Assembly: GCA_015143295.1 (NCBI GenBank)
Contig: CM026562.1
Coordinates: 7,106,639 to 7,170,638, forward strand
Reading direction: 5' to 3'
Source of the DNA: Tetracentron sinense
Lineage: Eukaryota > Streptophyta > Magnoliopsida > Trochodendrales > Trochodendraceae
Length of the DNA: 64,000 nucleotides
In this document: positions 22,108 through 34,268 of the stretch, one piece after another
Position numbering within the stretch: the first letter of the stretch is position 1
How the letters are laid out: each line of letters starts with the position of its first letter
Translations under genes and position numbers: made by a program
The notes under the pieces: model-generated
The model's database searches: none
Told to the model about the DNA's origin: nothing
The model's input: only the letters and a program-made list of their open reading frames with translations

Positions 22108-24048
22108 TTAACGACCGACACTGAGACTGTTTGTAATGGAGGGTTGGATGGAATTAACCGGTGGAGGCGGTGCAAGATACTCGGGAATAGGCATCTCATG
22201 TGGAAGATCTAGCAGTTCCTCTTCGAACTTAAGAAACTGAATTGCTCGTCGTGCTGAAGGCCTTTTGTTGTCAACTGGGTGAGCACACCATAGTCCAACA
22301 ATCATCAAGCATTCCATTTCTCGTGTATTGACATCGTCATTCAATCTCTCATCGGCTGCATCGAGAACCTTTCCTGCTCCATAGAGATCCCAAACCCACT
22401 CAACCAGACCCTTATGAGACTCCTCATCTCTATCTTTCTTTCTCCCACATGCAATTTCTAAGGCTACGACTCCAAAGCTAAATATGTCAGATTCTGTACT
22501 AGCCCTGCGTTGATGATAATATTCGGGGGCTAAATAGCCAAAGGTCCCCACAACTCCTGTGGTATGAGGTCCTAGCTGAGGATCCACCAGCTTAGATACC
22601 CCAAAATCACCAAGCCTGGCATTAAAATCTGTATCCAACATCACATTGGCTGATTTGATATCTCTGTGAAGCACACATTTCCCTGATTCTTCATGAAGAT
22701 AGAGCAATGCAGAGGCCAAGCCAAGAGCTATTTTGTACCTCACTTTCCAGGGAAGGGGTGTTCTATTGAAAAAGAGATGAGTGTCAAGGCTCCCATTGTA
22801 CATGTATTCATAGACGAGTAGGAACTCACCTTGATCATGGCACCAACCGATGAACGGCACCAGATTTTGGTATATTAAGCCGCTTATAATCTTCAATTCA
22901 GTGATGAACAGCTGCTCTGCATTTTGAGATATGGTTATCTTCTTTACAGCCACCAGGCGACCCAAGTCATTCAAGAACCCTTTGTAAACACGTCCGGACC
23001 CTCCTTCCCCTAACTTTCTGTCGATCGCAAAGTTGTTGGTAGCTAAAGCTAGTTCCTTATAAGAGAATCTCTTAGGCAAAGCATCTCTTTCAATATATCC
23101 ATTAACAGATTTGCCATTTCTGTTGTCAGCTGCTTCCCTTATTCTCCTCTTCTTCTGTACCACCAGCCAGACTCCTACACATATGGAAATCATCAAAACC
23201 AAGAAAACGGTGGCAGCAACCACTATCCAGATACTCTTTCTTGGGTTCTTTCTTTGTGTCTCCTTTGAATCCAAACTGGAATTAAATTCCCATGAGTTGA
23301 TGATATGTCGCTCTACGTACTGGCTTGTAGCCGCCGAGAACCCAACAGTGACCCACTCTGGGAGAACTTTCATCAAATCAATATTGTAAAAAAGAGTAGA
23401 ATTTCCCAGAAACACAGGGTCCTTCTCATATGTCAAAAACACGCTCAAGTTCTTGGTGGTAGCATTGTAAGTTACCCAAGCATTAGCTATCTCATCACTG
23501 TGCAAGCCAGCATCCCAACTAGCATACACGGCCGAAGAAATCGAGTTATTATTGATCCCTACATGTTGGACAGGCGGATCCCACTCTTCACTTACATAGG
23601 TATCGAACTCAACCATGACAATTTGGTTTTCAGACGTTGCATCACTAGTGGTGGTGTTAAATAGGCCAAGAAACCCGCCGGGCGAGTTGGGTGGAATTGG
23701 AAAACCGACTGGGGCAAGGAAGAAGGCAAGGCCACTACCATAAATGGAAACATTGCGAGTGTCGATAGTGAAGGAGAAATGAGTAGTGAATTCCGAGAGT
23801 TCCCCGGTGGACGAGTCCCAGAGGCGCACACGTTCAGAAAATGTAGCACGGCTGACGCGGGATAAATAATTAACTAAGTTGAGTTCAATGGCTCCGACCG
23901 TAGGTTTGGCGTCGCCCTCGTAGAGGATGTTGGTTGCCCCTGGATCAAAACGAGATATGTTGAAGGAAATTGGGTGAGCCCAGGGGAGAAGAAGGAATAA
24001 GATGGAGAAAAGAAGTGTCAAGATTGGAGAAAAGAAATGTGAAGACAT
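22108..24048 (-). CDS. L-type lectin-domain receptor kinase, copy A (LecRK-IX-like)
   Basis: This is an intronless receptor kinase of the plasma membrane. The frame is open from 24102 (664 codons). I prefer the Met at 24048 (codon 19) because a TATA box overlaps codons 5-8 and a clean signal peptide follows that Met. Residue numbers use the long frame: signal peptide 19-45; legume-lectin domain about 48-274 with VEFDTY (164-169); one membrane segment 291-315; kinase about 345-625. The kinase has glycine loop GEGGSGRV (the usual Phe is Ser), Lys387, HRD 479-481, DFG 499-501 and APE 525-527, so it is a complete RD kinase. Family knowledge suggests a cell-surface sensor in immunity or development; the ligand is unknown. 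It differs from copies B and C by about six residues. Confidence 0.93.
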   Translation of the reverse strand: MSSHFFSPILTLLFSILFLLLPWAHPISFNISRFDPGATNILYEGDAKPTVGAIELNLVNYLSRVSRATFSERVRLWDSSTGELSEFTTHFSFTIDTRNVSIYGSGLAFFLAPVGFPIPPNSPGGFLGLFNTTTSDATSENQIVMVEFDTYVSEEWDPPVQHVGINNNSISSAVYASWDAGLHSDEIANAWVTYNATTKNLSVFLTYEKDPVFLGNSTLFYNIDLMKVLPEWVTVGFSAATSQYVERHIINSWEFNSSLDSKETQRKNPRKSIWIVVAATVFLVLMISICVGVWLVVQKKRRIREAADNRNGKSVNGYIERDALPKRFSYKELALATNNFAIDRKLGEGGSGRVYKGFLNDLGRLVAVKKITISQNAEQLFITELKIISGLIYQNLVPFIGWCHDQGEFLLVYEYMYNGSLDTHLFFNRTPLPWKVRYKIALGLASALLYLHEESGKCVLHRDIKSANVMLDTDFNARLGDFGVSKLVDPQLGPHTTGVVGTFGYLAPEYYHQRRASTESDIFSFGVVALEIACGRKKDRDEESHKGLVEWVWDLYGAGKVLDAADERLNDDVNTREMECLMIVGLWCAHPVDNKRPSARRAIQFLKFEEELLDLPHEMPIPEYLAPPPPVNSIQPSITNSLSVGR

Positions 24049-24080
24049 GGTTGTGAGAGGTGAAAGCATGGCAAGTGCTA

Positions 24081-24090
24081 ATTTATATAT
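24081..24090 (-). promoter_or_regulatory. Putative TATA box of LecRK copy A
   Basis: The minus strand reads ATATATAAAT, 33-42 bases upstream of the preferred start codon at 24048. It is identical in copy B (33321-33330) and changed to ATATACAAAT in copy C. Confidence 0.5.
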
Positions 24091-24335
24091 GAAGGAGAAC
24101 ATTGTAATGGAAGAGGGGTTATGGGTTTTGATTGGAGGGAGTACTTGGTCGAGACTCAGGGGAATGAGAAGTCAAAATTGGATCTTTGATCTTATAAAAT
24201 TAAACTTTATATTCTACAAAAAAAAAACATTAATAAACCTTATTATCCTTGTTTCTTCGTGGATTTTTTTCTTTTAAGGATGACAAGGCATGGGTGTCCT
24301 TTTACAGTTTTTTTGGCAACGGATTTTCTCTCACA

Positions 24336-24650
24336 GATGGCATGTATGTATAGTTGGGCGGTACATTCACACATCAAAGCTCGCCAAGAGTCTTCTTTGA
24401 CACCCATTAATTGTAGTTAAGATTCATTTATCCATAGGGTTAAATAATATAACTTTGGTTTTTTTTTAAAATAAAAAAAATAAGCACATGAGTGAGCGAA
24501 TCATAAGCAAGGTTAATTTTATTACAAATGTTTTTTCAAAAAACTAAGTTTAGATTATTTAACCACAGTTAATAGGTGTCAAAAAGGACATGTGGCAAGC
24601 TTGGGAGGTGTGCATGTACCACCCAATGGAACGTGCAATGCATGCTATCA
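24336..24650. mobile_element. Long-TIR MITE (unit A, upstream of LecRK A)
   Basis: Imperfect terminal inverted repeats of roughly 90 bp contain GTTGGGCGGTAC, AGCTCGCC, TTTGACACCCATTAA and GGTTAAGATTCA-type words, with their inverses at the right end (CCACAGTTAATAGGTGTCAA, GGCAAGCTTGGG, GGTACATGC in reverse). The long TIR suggests a Mutator-type MITE; that class is inference. Related copies lie at 33574-33884 and 42692-43170, with partial ones elsewhere. Confidence 0.65.
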
Positions 24651-25038
24651 GTTCTTTAATTAAATGCCTTCGTCATGGCATGACGACCGGGTGACACTCT
24701 GCATCTGCCAGAGGATATCCGTTGCCAGTTTTTCCCAGCTTGATGCAAGTCAATTCTCGGGGAGTTGGGAAAAGAAGGGGAAAAAATTGAAGCTCTGGCC
24801 TTATGCATTTGGAGAGTATGCTCCCCTTGAATTCTTGAATTCTTGCTTCTGCACATTGTTTCCCATCTGACCCAATGAGTCCGTTTACTTTCCAATTAAC
24901 CTTAGTTTTATTAAACAATGTTTTGTTTTTGGTGGAGACTCCAGGGAATGAGAAGACAAATTTGGAATTTTGATATTGTAAAATTAAACCTTGTATTCTA
25001 CCAAAAACATTAATAAACCTTTTAATCTTTGTTTCTTC

Positions 25039-26403
25039 TGTTAGATTTGATTTGATTTTAAAATAATAAATTAATAATATTTTATTATTATTAAATTATG
25101 ATTTAATGTGTCTATGAGGGACGTGCTAGTGTGTGTCTTAGTCTTTTGGATTTTGATCCATACAATCTATATGGATCATTAGATCAATTGGATATTGGAA
25201 TCTAATGGCTATGATGAAAATACATAGACCAAACACTCATATGTATCCATGAGTAATTAACTTGAGACTCTCTATTGTCCAACGGTTATTGAAGTGTTGA
25301 GTTCTTAAGATTTCAACACCATAACGTATGGGTTCATGGGCGTGTTCATGGTTGTGAGTTAATACCATAACCCATGATCATGGTGTCATGGGCTTTAAAA
25401 CAAAAAATGTGTGACTATTGGTTTTCCTTGAAATTTGGTTCCATCACACTCTATAAATAGAGAATGAGTAAGAGAGCCTTGGAGAGTTCATCCTTGGGCG
25501 TGGAAGTTCTAGCAGGATTATATCAGACTGAGAACGAACTTGTATACTCTGTCATAGATGTATACACCGGCGGGTTCAAGAAATACTTCTCATTCAGATT
25601 GACCAGCCATATTATGCAGACTGATCTTTCTTGGGATTGGACTATCAGTTCGGACCCGCTAAATTGACCCAAACGAATTGTCTTTTTAGATAGATCTCGG
25701 GATCAATTTTTGACAATCCAAATGGATCGTCTCTTGTCTAGCTAATTGAACAAACTCAATTGGGTCCATCCTAACTGACTAGTATCTTGAGATATTCCGA
25801 TAGGATCGTCCATTTTGGATTGATCCTTAATTAGACTAATCCATCAACCTGAAACCGCATATACAAAGGGGAGACTTTGGCGAATTTTGGATAATCTGCA
25901 ACACTTAATATAATTTAATTTAAATAATTAAATTTAGAAGCGTTTTGAATTAATCAGTAAAATAATTTAACTCGATTTTAAAATCTCATATTATGAGACG
26001 TTTTGATCATGAGATTAAGTTAATTTTATTGAAATTAATTTCGATGCAATAAAATTAATATGATTAATTTTATATATATGGTTAAATTTAAAGTATATGA
26101 AGAAATTCAATTTTAATTTAAAATTAATTTATTCGGGCATTCTAAAGGAGGTTGGGTACCGTCGTCTTCCGCCAAGTAATGCAAAATTGCAGGGAAAGAC
26201 CGGATGAATCTAAGCTGAGTTGATTCCCGGAGATAGAGTTGCTTTATCCCTTGCATAATGGGAGGCTTCGACTATCTTCAAGAAAAACTCTTCGAGCGCT
26301 TCTCAGTTCGAGTGATTCATTATATAATTATTTATTTTATTTCTTTGTTAATGGTAGCTAATTGTGCTCTGATTTATGAATGTTTTTAGACTAACCGTCA
26401 ACA
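25039..26403. mobile_element. Possible solo LTR-like block in unit A
   Basis: This 1365-bp block begins TGTTAGATTTG at the exact point where unit A stops matching unit C. It ends CCGTCAACA, giving TGTT...AACA ends. It contains a TATA box (TATAAATA, 25452-25459) with leader-like sequence after it. No matching target-site duplication or primer binding site was found, so the call is tentative. Its open frame (25464-25667) is probably not a gene. Confidence 0.4.
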
Positions 26404-26998
26404 ATTTGAAGATATAGTCATTCTCCTATTGCTATTATAACAAAATTGGTAATGGTTTCTTGCAAAGACTGCCCTACGGTCATATGAGCTTCTTTTTATT
26501 TAATAGCACCAATGTAATTAATATAAAGGAGGTGGCTAACCCATGTTGATACTTGTGGTCATGTTTCCATATGGTAATGGTAGTTATTGTAAATAATATT
26601 GGTAATGATGACATCACCTAAACACTAATAAGTTTAAAGTAATTTCTTTTACAATTTTATATGCATTTTGGTATACAATTTGTTGATGGGTGATTTTTTT
26701 TTAAGATGGACACTTGGACCAATAGTTCCACAAAGAAATATTCTTGACAAAGTTCATAGGCAAAATTTTACATACAATTTTGTAGGAAATTAGGTGGGCT
26801 GGCCCTGCCGGATTAACAAGTGGGCTAGCCCGGATCATTTATTAATCGGGCCAAGTTGTGCCTCATGAGCTAGTGAGAAGTCCACTCCCGGAAGACCGCC
26901 TTTGGAGTGGAACCTAAGAGAGCACACCGCAACCTGGGGACTCCACTCGGCTCAAAGCAAGGTAAGAGATAGCAACCTCATGTGCCACACTACAGACC

Positions 26999-27466
26999 AA
27001 GGTTTTAAATTTCGTGAAATTTCCGTTCGTCCAACCCCAACGACATCGATACAGAGTGGATTCTGGAGAACACTTTTAGTTGAAATTTAAGAAATTTGGG
27101 GTCGAATGTCAAATTTCGAAGATTTTAGAATTTCGGTGATATTTCAGGAATTTATTTTTAAATAGGTTTATAAATTTTTTTAAATTAAAATTTCAAATAT
27201 TTCTATATTTTTATTGAAATTTCGTTAAATCAAAAATTTATATATTAATTTTAAAAATAAAATAATAATATTTATATAAATATAAAAAAATTAATAAAAT
27301 ATCATTTTTAACGTATATATTTAATAAAAAATATTTATATATAATTAATAAAATATTAATATTTTGAAATTAGAAATTTCGTCAAGATCCCGTAATTTTT
27401 CAGGATTTCGATTTGGGTTGGATGACCGAAATTAAATCTCCTCAAATTTCGAAATTTCAAACCTTG
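26999..27466. mobile_element. AT-rich hAT-like MITE, unit A
   Basis: Inverted ends are CAAGGTTTTAAATTTCG and CGAAATTTCAAACCTTG. They are flanked by an imperfect 8-bp repeat (CTACAGAC / CTATAGTC). The interior is almost pure AT with GAAATTTCG words. A copy lies at 36233-36700 in unit B. Confidence 0.65.
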
Positions 27467-27540
27467 CTATAGTCTCTTCATCTCTCAACACTACTCGCTG
27501 CTTCTCCTCTTCATCATCTCCATCCATCATCATTATCAAG

Positions 27541-27793
27541 TAACTGTGGTTAAGATTCACTCACCCTTAGTGGTAAATAGTTTAACCTTGGTGTTTAGAA
27601 AAAATATTTTTTAAGAAGTAACCACGTGAATGAATCATAACCAAGGTTAATTTTTCTAAAACCTTATTAGATTATTTAATCCAAGGTGTCTATGAATCTT
27701 AACCATAGTTACTTGGTGTCAAAGAGAACACATGGCGAGTCGGGGAGGTATGCGTGTACCGCCCTAGAAACATGCCAGATGCATGCTATCACA
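27541..27793. mobile_element. Partial long-TIR MITE, unit A
   Basis: The left arm starts TAACTGTGGTTAAGATTCAC. The right arm has TGAATCTTAACCATAGTTA followed by GGTGTCAAAGAG and CATGCTATCACA. It is the same family as 24336-24650, with a shortened left arm. The unit B copy is at about 36775-37026. Confidence 0.6.
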
Positions 27794-28500
27794 TATGATA
27801 GACCCTTACAAGTGTTGGATGAAGAGGCTTGCCCGATTGTGATACTCGGGCATCTGCCAAAGAAAAAAACTTTCCCTCCTCCATCCAACCTCCCTCTCTC
27901 AGTCTCCGGCTCATCTCCTCAAAACAACCTCCCATTATCCCTCTCCGCCATCTACAGGTGCCATGTCTCTCTCCACACGTGCCACTCTCCACCAAATTGG
28001 ACCAGAATTGGATCCCTCTTGCTGTCTTTGCTGCCCAAATCGGGGCTTTCATTGTTGATGAGTTGGAGAATACTGTTTTTCTGCCGGAATTCGACTTGTT
28101 GGAAGAAATCGACGACGTCAAAGCCGGAATATCTACACCTTGAACAAAGAAAACCGGATTTCCAGCAAATTTCGGCATAGAGAGAGAGGAGTGAAGTACT
28201 GAACCAAATTGTCAGAGTTGTCGCCGGAGTCTCCGTCGTATTCTTCGCCAAAGTCTCTGTCGGATTTGTAGCCGGATTCACAACCGAAGGTGCCGGAAAT
28301 CAATCACTAGTCGAGAAGGAGGAGTGAGGAAGAAGGAATAAGAAGAGAAGTGAGGGTTGAAATAAAACCCCCGATTTTTTTTCTCTTTAAAATCCAACCT
28401 TTTTGTAAGGATTTCAAATCCATCATTTAAAGAGAAAATTTTTCTTATAAGGATTTCAAATCCATCATTTAAAGAGAAATTTTTTTAAAATTTTCTTCCC
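27794..28500. other. CT-rich segment with open frames, no recognised gene
   Basis: An open plus-strand frame (27829-28143) and minus-strand frames overlap here. They have serine/proline-rich translations and no domain I know, and the unit B copy carries stops and changes. Two direct repeats of about 38 bp (TAAGGATTTCAAATCCATCA...) lie at 28406-28490. It could be a captured gene leader, but nothing supports a working gene. Confidence 0.35.
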
Positions 28501-28808
28501 CTTTCTTTTCCTTACTTTATTTTCGTAGTAACCAAATGATGGAAAATCGAATTTTCTTTCAATTTTCTTTTTCACCTCTATTTTCTCGACAACCAAACAT
28601 AGCGTACGGTTGTGGATAAGAGCAAGTAAAGTAAAAAAAAAAGTAGAAGAAAGTATAAGTTCTTTTGTGTGTTGGGTTTGAAAGAAAAGTGTTAGGGGAA
28701 AGTAATACTGTTTTTTACTTTTGGTGTTTGGTTTAGAAGAAAGTTGAAAGAAAAAATTATATAAAAAGTATGGTATTTCCAAAATTACCCCTTATATACC
28801 AAAGATAA

Positions 28809-28955
28809 ACACGTGTCCATTTTAACTCTTATTAAATGTGGTTAATATTCACTAATTTTTTAGGTTCAATAATATATCATTACTTTTTAAAAAATATTAA
28901 CCTAAGGATTAGTGAATCTTGACCATAGTCAATAGGGATTAAAAGAATCACATGT
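28809..28955. mobile_element. Small long-TIR-family MITE, unit A
   Basis: Arms with AAATGTGGTTAATATTCACTAA and AGTGAATCTTGACCATAGTC are inverted around a 60-bp AT-rich centre. The outer parts resemble CACGTGTCC...TCACATG. Confidence 0.55.
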
Positions 28956-29087
28956 TGAAGTGTGGGTGCAATTGAACTCGGGAAGGGCAATTGCAATTGA
29001 CTATAATCCAATCTCATTTACATAATTGGAGCGGTTGGGATTAGTGGGCCCACCTTACCAATCACCCCATTGTTCTCTCCCGAATGT

Positions 29088-29266
29088 TACACACCATGGG
29101 TTTGGCCCAGTGGTAGTGTATCTCCCATTTGGGGAGGGAAGACTCGTGTTCGAGTCCTTGGTGTGGCTGTTGACGCCCACCATGTGTTGAGTTCTAACCC
29201 TGCTGACAGTCCTAACCCCTGACATAGTTAGTTAACAAATTAGTCCTAAAAAAAAAAAAAAAAAAA
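29088..29266 (+). mobile_element. tRNA-derived SINE (about 179 bp), present in unit A only
   Basis: It has a perfect A box TGGCCCAGTGG (29103-29113), B box GTTCGAGTCC (29148-29157) and a 19-base A tail (29248-29266). The collinear position in unit B (after 38340) is uninterrupted, so this is an insertion made after the tandem duplication, or one lost from B. Any target duplication is too short to define confidently. Confidence 0.88.
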
Positions 29267-29525
29267 GTGATATTTGATGGAAGGTAGAATTAGAAGAGTA
29301 TTCTTCCTAGAATTGCGTGTATTTATTTTCTCTCACAATTCCATTTTTGATGAAATTCTAATAGGTGTAAATGAAGGAAAAAAGGGTACGGTAGAGAAAC
29401 CACTTTCTAGAGAAAGTGACCCATTCTCGTGAACCGAACATGGGGTAAGTCGGGAATTCTCCAATTTTCTTTTACTTCCTCCACTTACCTATTGCACTTT
29501 ACCCTTTGTAAAGAAGACAAGGACC

Positions 29526-29654
29526 CTTTAGGGCCGAGACCACAGAGACCAAGCTCTAAGAGAACGGGATTCAGGTGGGGGCCATTCCACACGGTAGGCA
29601 CCACCTGAAATCCCGTGCTCTTAGAGCACGATCTCGGTAGTCTCGGCCCTAAAG
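29526..29654. mobile_element. Foldback MITE (129 bp), unit A
   Basis: Arms of about 53 bp start CTTTAGGGCCGAGACCA and end TAGTCTCGGCCCTAAAG, with a short central spacer. A near-identical copy lies at 38598-38726 in unit B. The open frame over it is a consequence of the palindrome, not a gene. Confidence 0.7.
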
Positions 29655-31348
29655 AGGTCTCAATAGCATTTCCTATAGTGTGACCCATAACAGCAAATTG
29701 ATCTGCAACTTAATTCGCCTCTCTAAAGTCGTGTTTTATGTTTTTGCTGGAAATGTTGTCATGTAACTAATACACACACAAAGCTAGACCTAAGGTAGCA
29801 GCTAAGGTGCCATAAGGGTAAGTCCAAGCAACCACTCCAAAAGGGCTTGTCTTAAGGAGGGTTGATGGCCCCTTATACACCCTTGCAAAATCCACTTCTC
29901 AACCGATGTGGGACTAAACCCGGGACGCATGCGGTAATGGAGAACCAAATTTGTTTTTATTTTTTTTAATGGAAATGTAATCATGTAACTAACACACACT
30001 CTAAACTCACCCACAACCAGATCTAAGGTACCCGCTAAGGTGCCATAACGGTAAATCCAAGCAACCACATCGGTTGGGAAGCGGACTTCGCAGGGTGTAT
30101 AACCTTTAGGTTGGTAGCGTGCATTTTTATCTTTTGCTGTTCTATGGGTCGAACAGAATGGAGGAAGCTAATTCCATTTTATGTTAAGACTTCTGGGTAA
30201 TCAATGCCACGTGCAATGATATTTCTTATTCTTGTTAATTATTTTTAAAGTTGTAAAACATGATGGATCTAGATTCATTCTAGTATTTGGTTTCTTAAAA
30301 TTTGTTTGATTTCATGTAATTTAATGTATAGTCACTATAGTTCTTATTATTTCTATAATTTATAGCACTCAAGAGTGTCTGACTGTGTGTATCTGCGTGT
30401 ATTTAGGTGTTACTTTACTTCCTTAACCAAAAAAAAAAAAACAGTATCTTGAACACTTTTTATGTGGACTGCGTCTGCAAATTTCTTTTACGGGGTGGAG
30501 AGTTAAGTGCAAATGGAGTGATCTGTTCTAGCCCAAGTTCATCTAAGCAATGAGAGTTCACAGGAAACTAAATGAATACATAGGCCTAAAATGTTCGACA
30601 GATTAGAATATGAAGGAACTAGCTTTTCCAAATTAAGTTGTTTTGATCAAATTGAAATAGAGACGAGAGTTGTGAAATCGAGCAAAGAAGAAGATGGGAT
30701 GTTAGATGGGTTAGAGCCATATGAATCCATGGTAAGAAACAGAGAGTGCATTTGAGTGTGAAGAATCCATGGCTGCATTGGCACTCCGAGCATGGATCTC
30801 AAATTTCTCAGCTCAATTCTCTAGCCTGAGTCTCAATTCCCATTCTTGGAACTCAACTGAGCAAGGATGTACCTTGCTCAATCTCTCGAAAATGATGTAG
30901 GGGAAGCAAAGGGAGGCGATACATGATGTGATTATACACATTGAAGAGATTGAAAAAAAAAAAAATGAATGAAAGACATGTTAGTTTTCAGCTCTGATAT
31001 TATACCAGAAGTTGGGAGAACAATTGAAGGTGGTGGGTTGCACATTTGAGGTTCCAAATATATTTATATTAAAGATATATAGAACATTACATAATTGCAA
31101 AATGACTTCTTTGTTATGAAGCAACAGCTGTAACTACAATATTCATAGCACCAACAACCGGTTCAAAAAACTGATAAAACACAGCAGAGGATTCACATTT
31201 TGAAACCTTGAGCATATTCAAAACCCCAAAACATTTGTCTCCCCATCCTCCCAAACAAGAAAGAGAAGGAAAATACTTATATTACCAAGAAGAGAGAAAA
31301 ATTACAAGAATATATAGGGAGTAGTACAACGTTCATAACTAGACTTCC

Positions 31349-33342
31349 TTAACGACCGACACTGAGACTGTTTGTAATGGAGGGTTGGATGGAATTAACC
31401 GGTGGAGGCGGTGCAAGATACTCGGGAATAGGCATCTCATGTGGAAGATCTGGCAGTTCCTCTTCGAACTTAAGAAACTGAATTGCTCGTCGTGCTGAAG
31501 GCCTTTTGTTGTCAACTGGGTGAGCACACCATAGTCCAACAATCATCAAGCATTCCATTTCTCGTGTATTGACATCGTCATTCAATCTCTCATCGGCTGC
31601 ATCGAGAACCTTTCCTGCTCCATAGAGATCCCAAACCCACTCCACCAGACCCTTATGAGACTCCTCATCTCTATCTTTCTTTCTCCCACATGCAATTTCT
31701 AAGGCTACGACTCCAAAGCTAAATATGTCAGATTCTGTACTAGCCCTGCGTTGATGATAATATTCGGGGGCTAAATAGCCAAAGGTCCCCACAACTCCTG
31801 TGGTATGAGGTCCTAGCTGAGGATCCACCAGCTTAGATACCCCAAAATCACCAAGCCTGGCATTAAAATCTGTATCCAACATCACATTGGCTGATTTGAT
31901 ATCTCTGTGAAGCACACATTTCCCTGATTCTTCATGAAGATAGAGCAATGCAGAGGCCAAGCCAAGAGCTATTTTGTACCTCACTTTCCAGGGAAGGGGT
32001 GTTCTATTGAAAAAGAGATGAGTGTCAAGACTCCCATTGTACATGTATTCATAGACGAGTAGGAACTCACCTTGATCATGGCACCAACCGATGAACGGCA
32101 CCAGATTTTGGTATATTAAGCCGCTTATAATCTTCAATTCAGTGATGAACAGCTGCTCTGCATTTTGAGATATGGTTATCTTCTTTACAGCCACCAGGCG
32201 ACCCAAGTCATTCAAGAACCCTTTGTAAACACGTCCGGACCCTCCTTCCCCTAACTTTCTGTCGATCGCAAAGTTGTTGGTAGCTAAAGCTAGTTCCTTA
32301 TAAGAGAATCTCTTAGGCAAAGCATCTCTTTCAATATATCCATTAACAGATTTGCCATTTCTGTTGTCAGCTGCTTCCTTATTCTCCTCTTCTTCTGTAC
32401 CACCAGCCAGACTCCTACACAGATGGAAATCATCAAAACCAAGAAAACGGTGGCAGCAACCACTATCCAGATACTCTTTCTTGGGTTCTTTCTTTGTGTC
32501 TCCTTTGAATCCAAACTGGAATTAAATTCCCATGAGTTGATGATATGTCGCTCTACGTACTGGCTTGTAGCTGCCGAGAACCCAACAGTGACCCACTCTG
32601 GGAGAACTTTCATCAAATCAATATTGTAAAAAAGAGTAGAATTTCCCAGAAACACAGGGTCCTTCTCATATGTCAAAAACACGCTCAAGTTCTTGGTGGT
32701 AGCATTGTAAGTTACCCAAGCATTAGCTACCTCATCACTGTGCAAGCCAGCATCCCAACTAGCATACACGGCCGAAGAAATCGAGTTATTATTGATCCCT
32801 ACATGTTGGACAGGCGGATCCCACTCTTCATTTACATAGGTATCGAACTCAACCATGACAATTTGGTTTTCAGACGTTGCATCACTAGTGGTGGTGTTAA
32901 AAAGGCCTAGAAACCCGCCGGGCGAGTTGGGTGGAATTGGAAAACCGACTGGGGCAAGGAAGAAGGCAAGGCCACTACCATAAATGGAAACATTGCGAGT
33001 GTCGATAGTGAAGGAGAAATGAGTAGTGAAGTCCGAGAGTTCCCCGGTGGACGAGTCCCAGAGGCGAACACGTTCAGAAAATGTAGCACGGCCGACGCGG
33101 GATAAATAATTAACTAAGTTGAGTTCAATGGCTCCGACCGTAGGTTTGGCGTCGCCCTCGTAGAGGATGTTGGTTGCCCCTGGATCAAAACGAGATATGT
33201 TGAAGGAAATTGGGTGAGCCCAGGGGAGAAGAAGGAATAAGATGGAGAAAAGAAGTGTCAAGATTGGAGAAAAGAAATGTGAAGACATGGTTGTGAGAGG
33301 TGAAAGCATGGCAAGTGCTAATTTATATATGAAGGAGAACAT
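31349..33342 (-). pseudogene. LecRK copy B, split by a one-base deletion (lectin-TM and kinase in different frames)
   Basis: The sequence matches copies A and C throughout, but one base is missing at about 32377-32381 (GCTTCCTTATT here, GCTTCCCTTATT in A, GCTTCCTTTATT in C). The first frame (33342-32290) encodes signal peptide, lectin domain and membrane segment and ends after about 30 missense codons. The second (to 31349) encodes the full kinase without an ATG start at its head. All kinase motifs are intact. Either the gene now makes a kinase-less lectin receptor, or the deletion is an assembly error. At protein level it is otherwise identical to copy C. The preferred start is 33288. Confidence 0.85.
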
Positions 33343-33573
33343 TGTAATGGAAGAGGGGTTATGGGTTTTGATTGGAGGGAGGACTTGGTCGAGACTCAGG
33401 GGAATGAGAAGTCAAAATTGGATCTTTGATCTTGTAAAATTAAACCTTATATTCTACAAAAAAAAAACATTAATAAACCTTATTATCGTTGTTTCTTCGT
33501 GGATTTTTTATTTTAAGGATGACAAGGCATGGGTGTCCTTTTATAGTTTTTTTGGCAACGGATTTTCTTTCAC

Positions 33574-33884
33574 AGATGGCATGTACGTTGGGCTGTACAT
33601 TCACACATCAAAGCTCGCCACGAGTCCTCTTTGACACCTATTAACTGTAGTTAAGAATCATTTATCCTTAGGGTTAAATAATATAACCTTGGTTTTTTTT
33701 TTAAATATTAAAAAAAAGCACATAAGTGAGTGAATCATAAGCAAGGTTAATTTTATTACAAATGTTTTTTCAAAAAATTAAGTTTAGATTATTTGACCAC
33801 AGTTAATGGGTGTCAAAAAGGACATGTGGCGAGCTTGGGAGGTGTGCATGTACCACCCAATGGAACGTGCAATGCATGCTATCA
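33574..33884. mobile_element. Long-TIR MITE, unit B
   Basis: This is the copy of the element at 24336-24650, with the same arms and a similar AT-rich centre. It lies at the same distance upstream of LecRK B. Confidence 0.65.
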
Positions 33885-34268
33885 ATTCTTTAATTAAATG
33901 CCTTCGTCATGGCATGACGACGGGGTGACACTCGGCATCTGCCAGAGGATATCCACTGCCAGTTTTTCCCAGCTCGAAGCAAGTCAATTCTCGGGGAGCT
34001 GGGAAAAGAAGGGGAAAAATTTGAAGCTCTGGCCTTATGCATTTGGAGAGTATGCTCCCCTTGAATTCTTGAATTCTTGCTTCTGCACATTGTTTCCCTT
34101 CTGACCCAATGAGTCCGTTTGCTTTCCAATTAACCTTAGTTTTATTAAACAATGTTTTGTTTTTGGTGGAGACCCCAGGGAATGAGAAGACAAATTTGGA
34201 ATTTTGATATTGTAAAATTAAACCTTGTATTCTACCAAAAACATTAATAAACCTTTTAATCTTTGTTT

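Larger units (their letters stand above)
20863..30102. repeat. Tandem segmental duplication, unit A (9240 bp)
   Basis: The unit starts CCTTTAGGTTGGTAGC and ends at the next occurrence of this start (30103). It contains one LecRK gene, two long-TIR MITEs, an LTR-like block, a hAT-like AT-rich element, a SINE and a foldback element. It is collinear and nearly identical with unit B along its whole length. The length difference (168 bp) is mostly the SINE at 29088-29266. Confidence 0.9.

Noticed and set aside
25464..25667. 67-92 codon frame conserved between units A and B
   Set aside because: Its conservation is explained by the recent duplication; it sits after a TATA box in an LTR-like block and differs in length between copies.
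29485..29688. 67-codon minus-strand frame, copied in unit B
   Set aside because: It spans the foldback MITE at 29526-29654; the palindrome keeps frames open.
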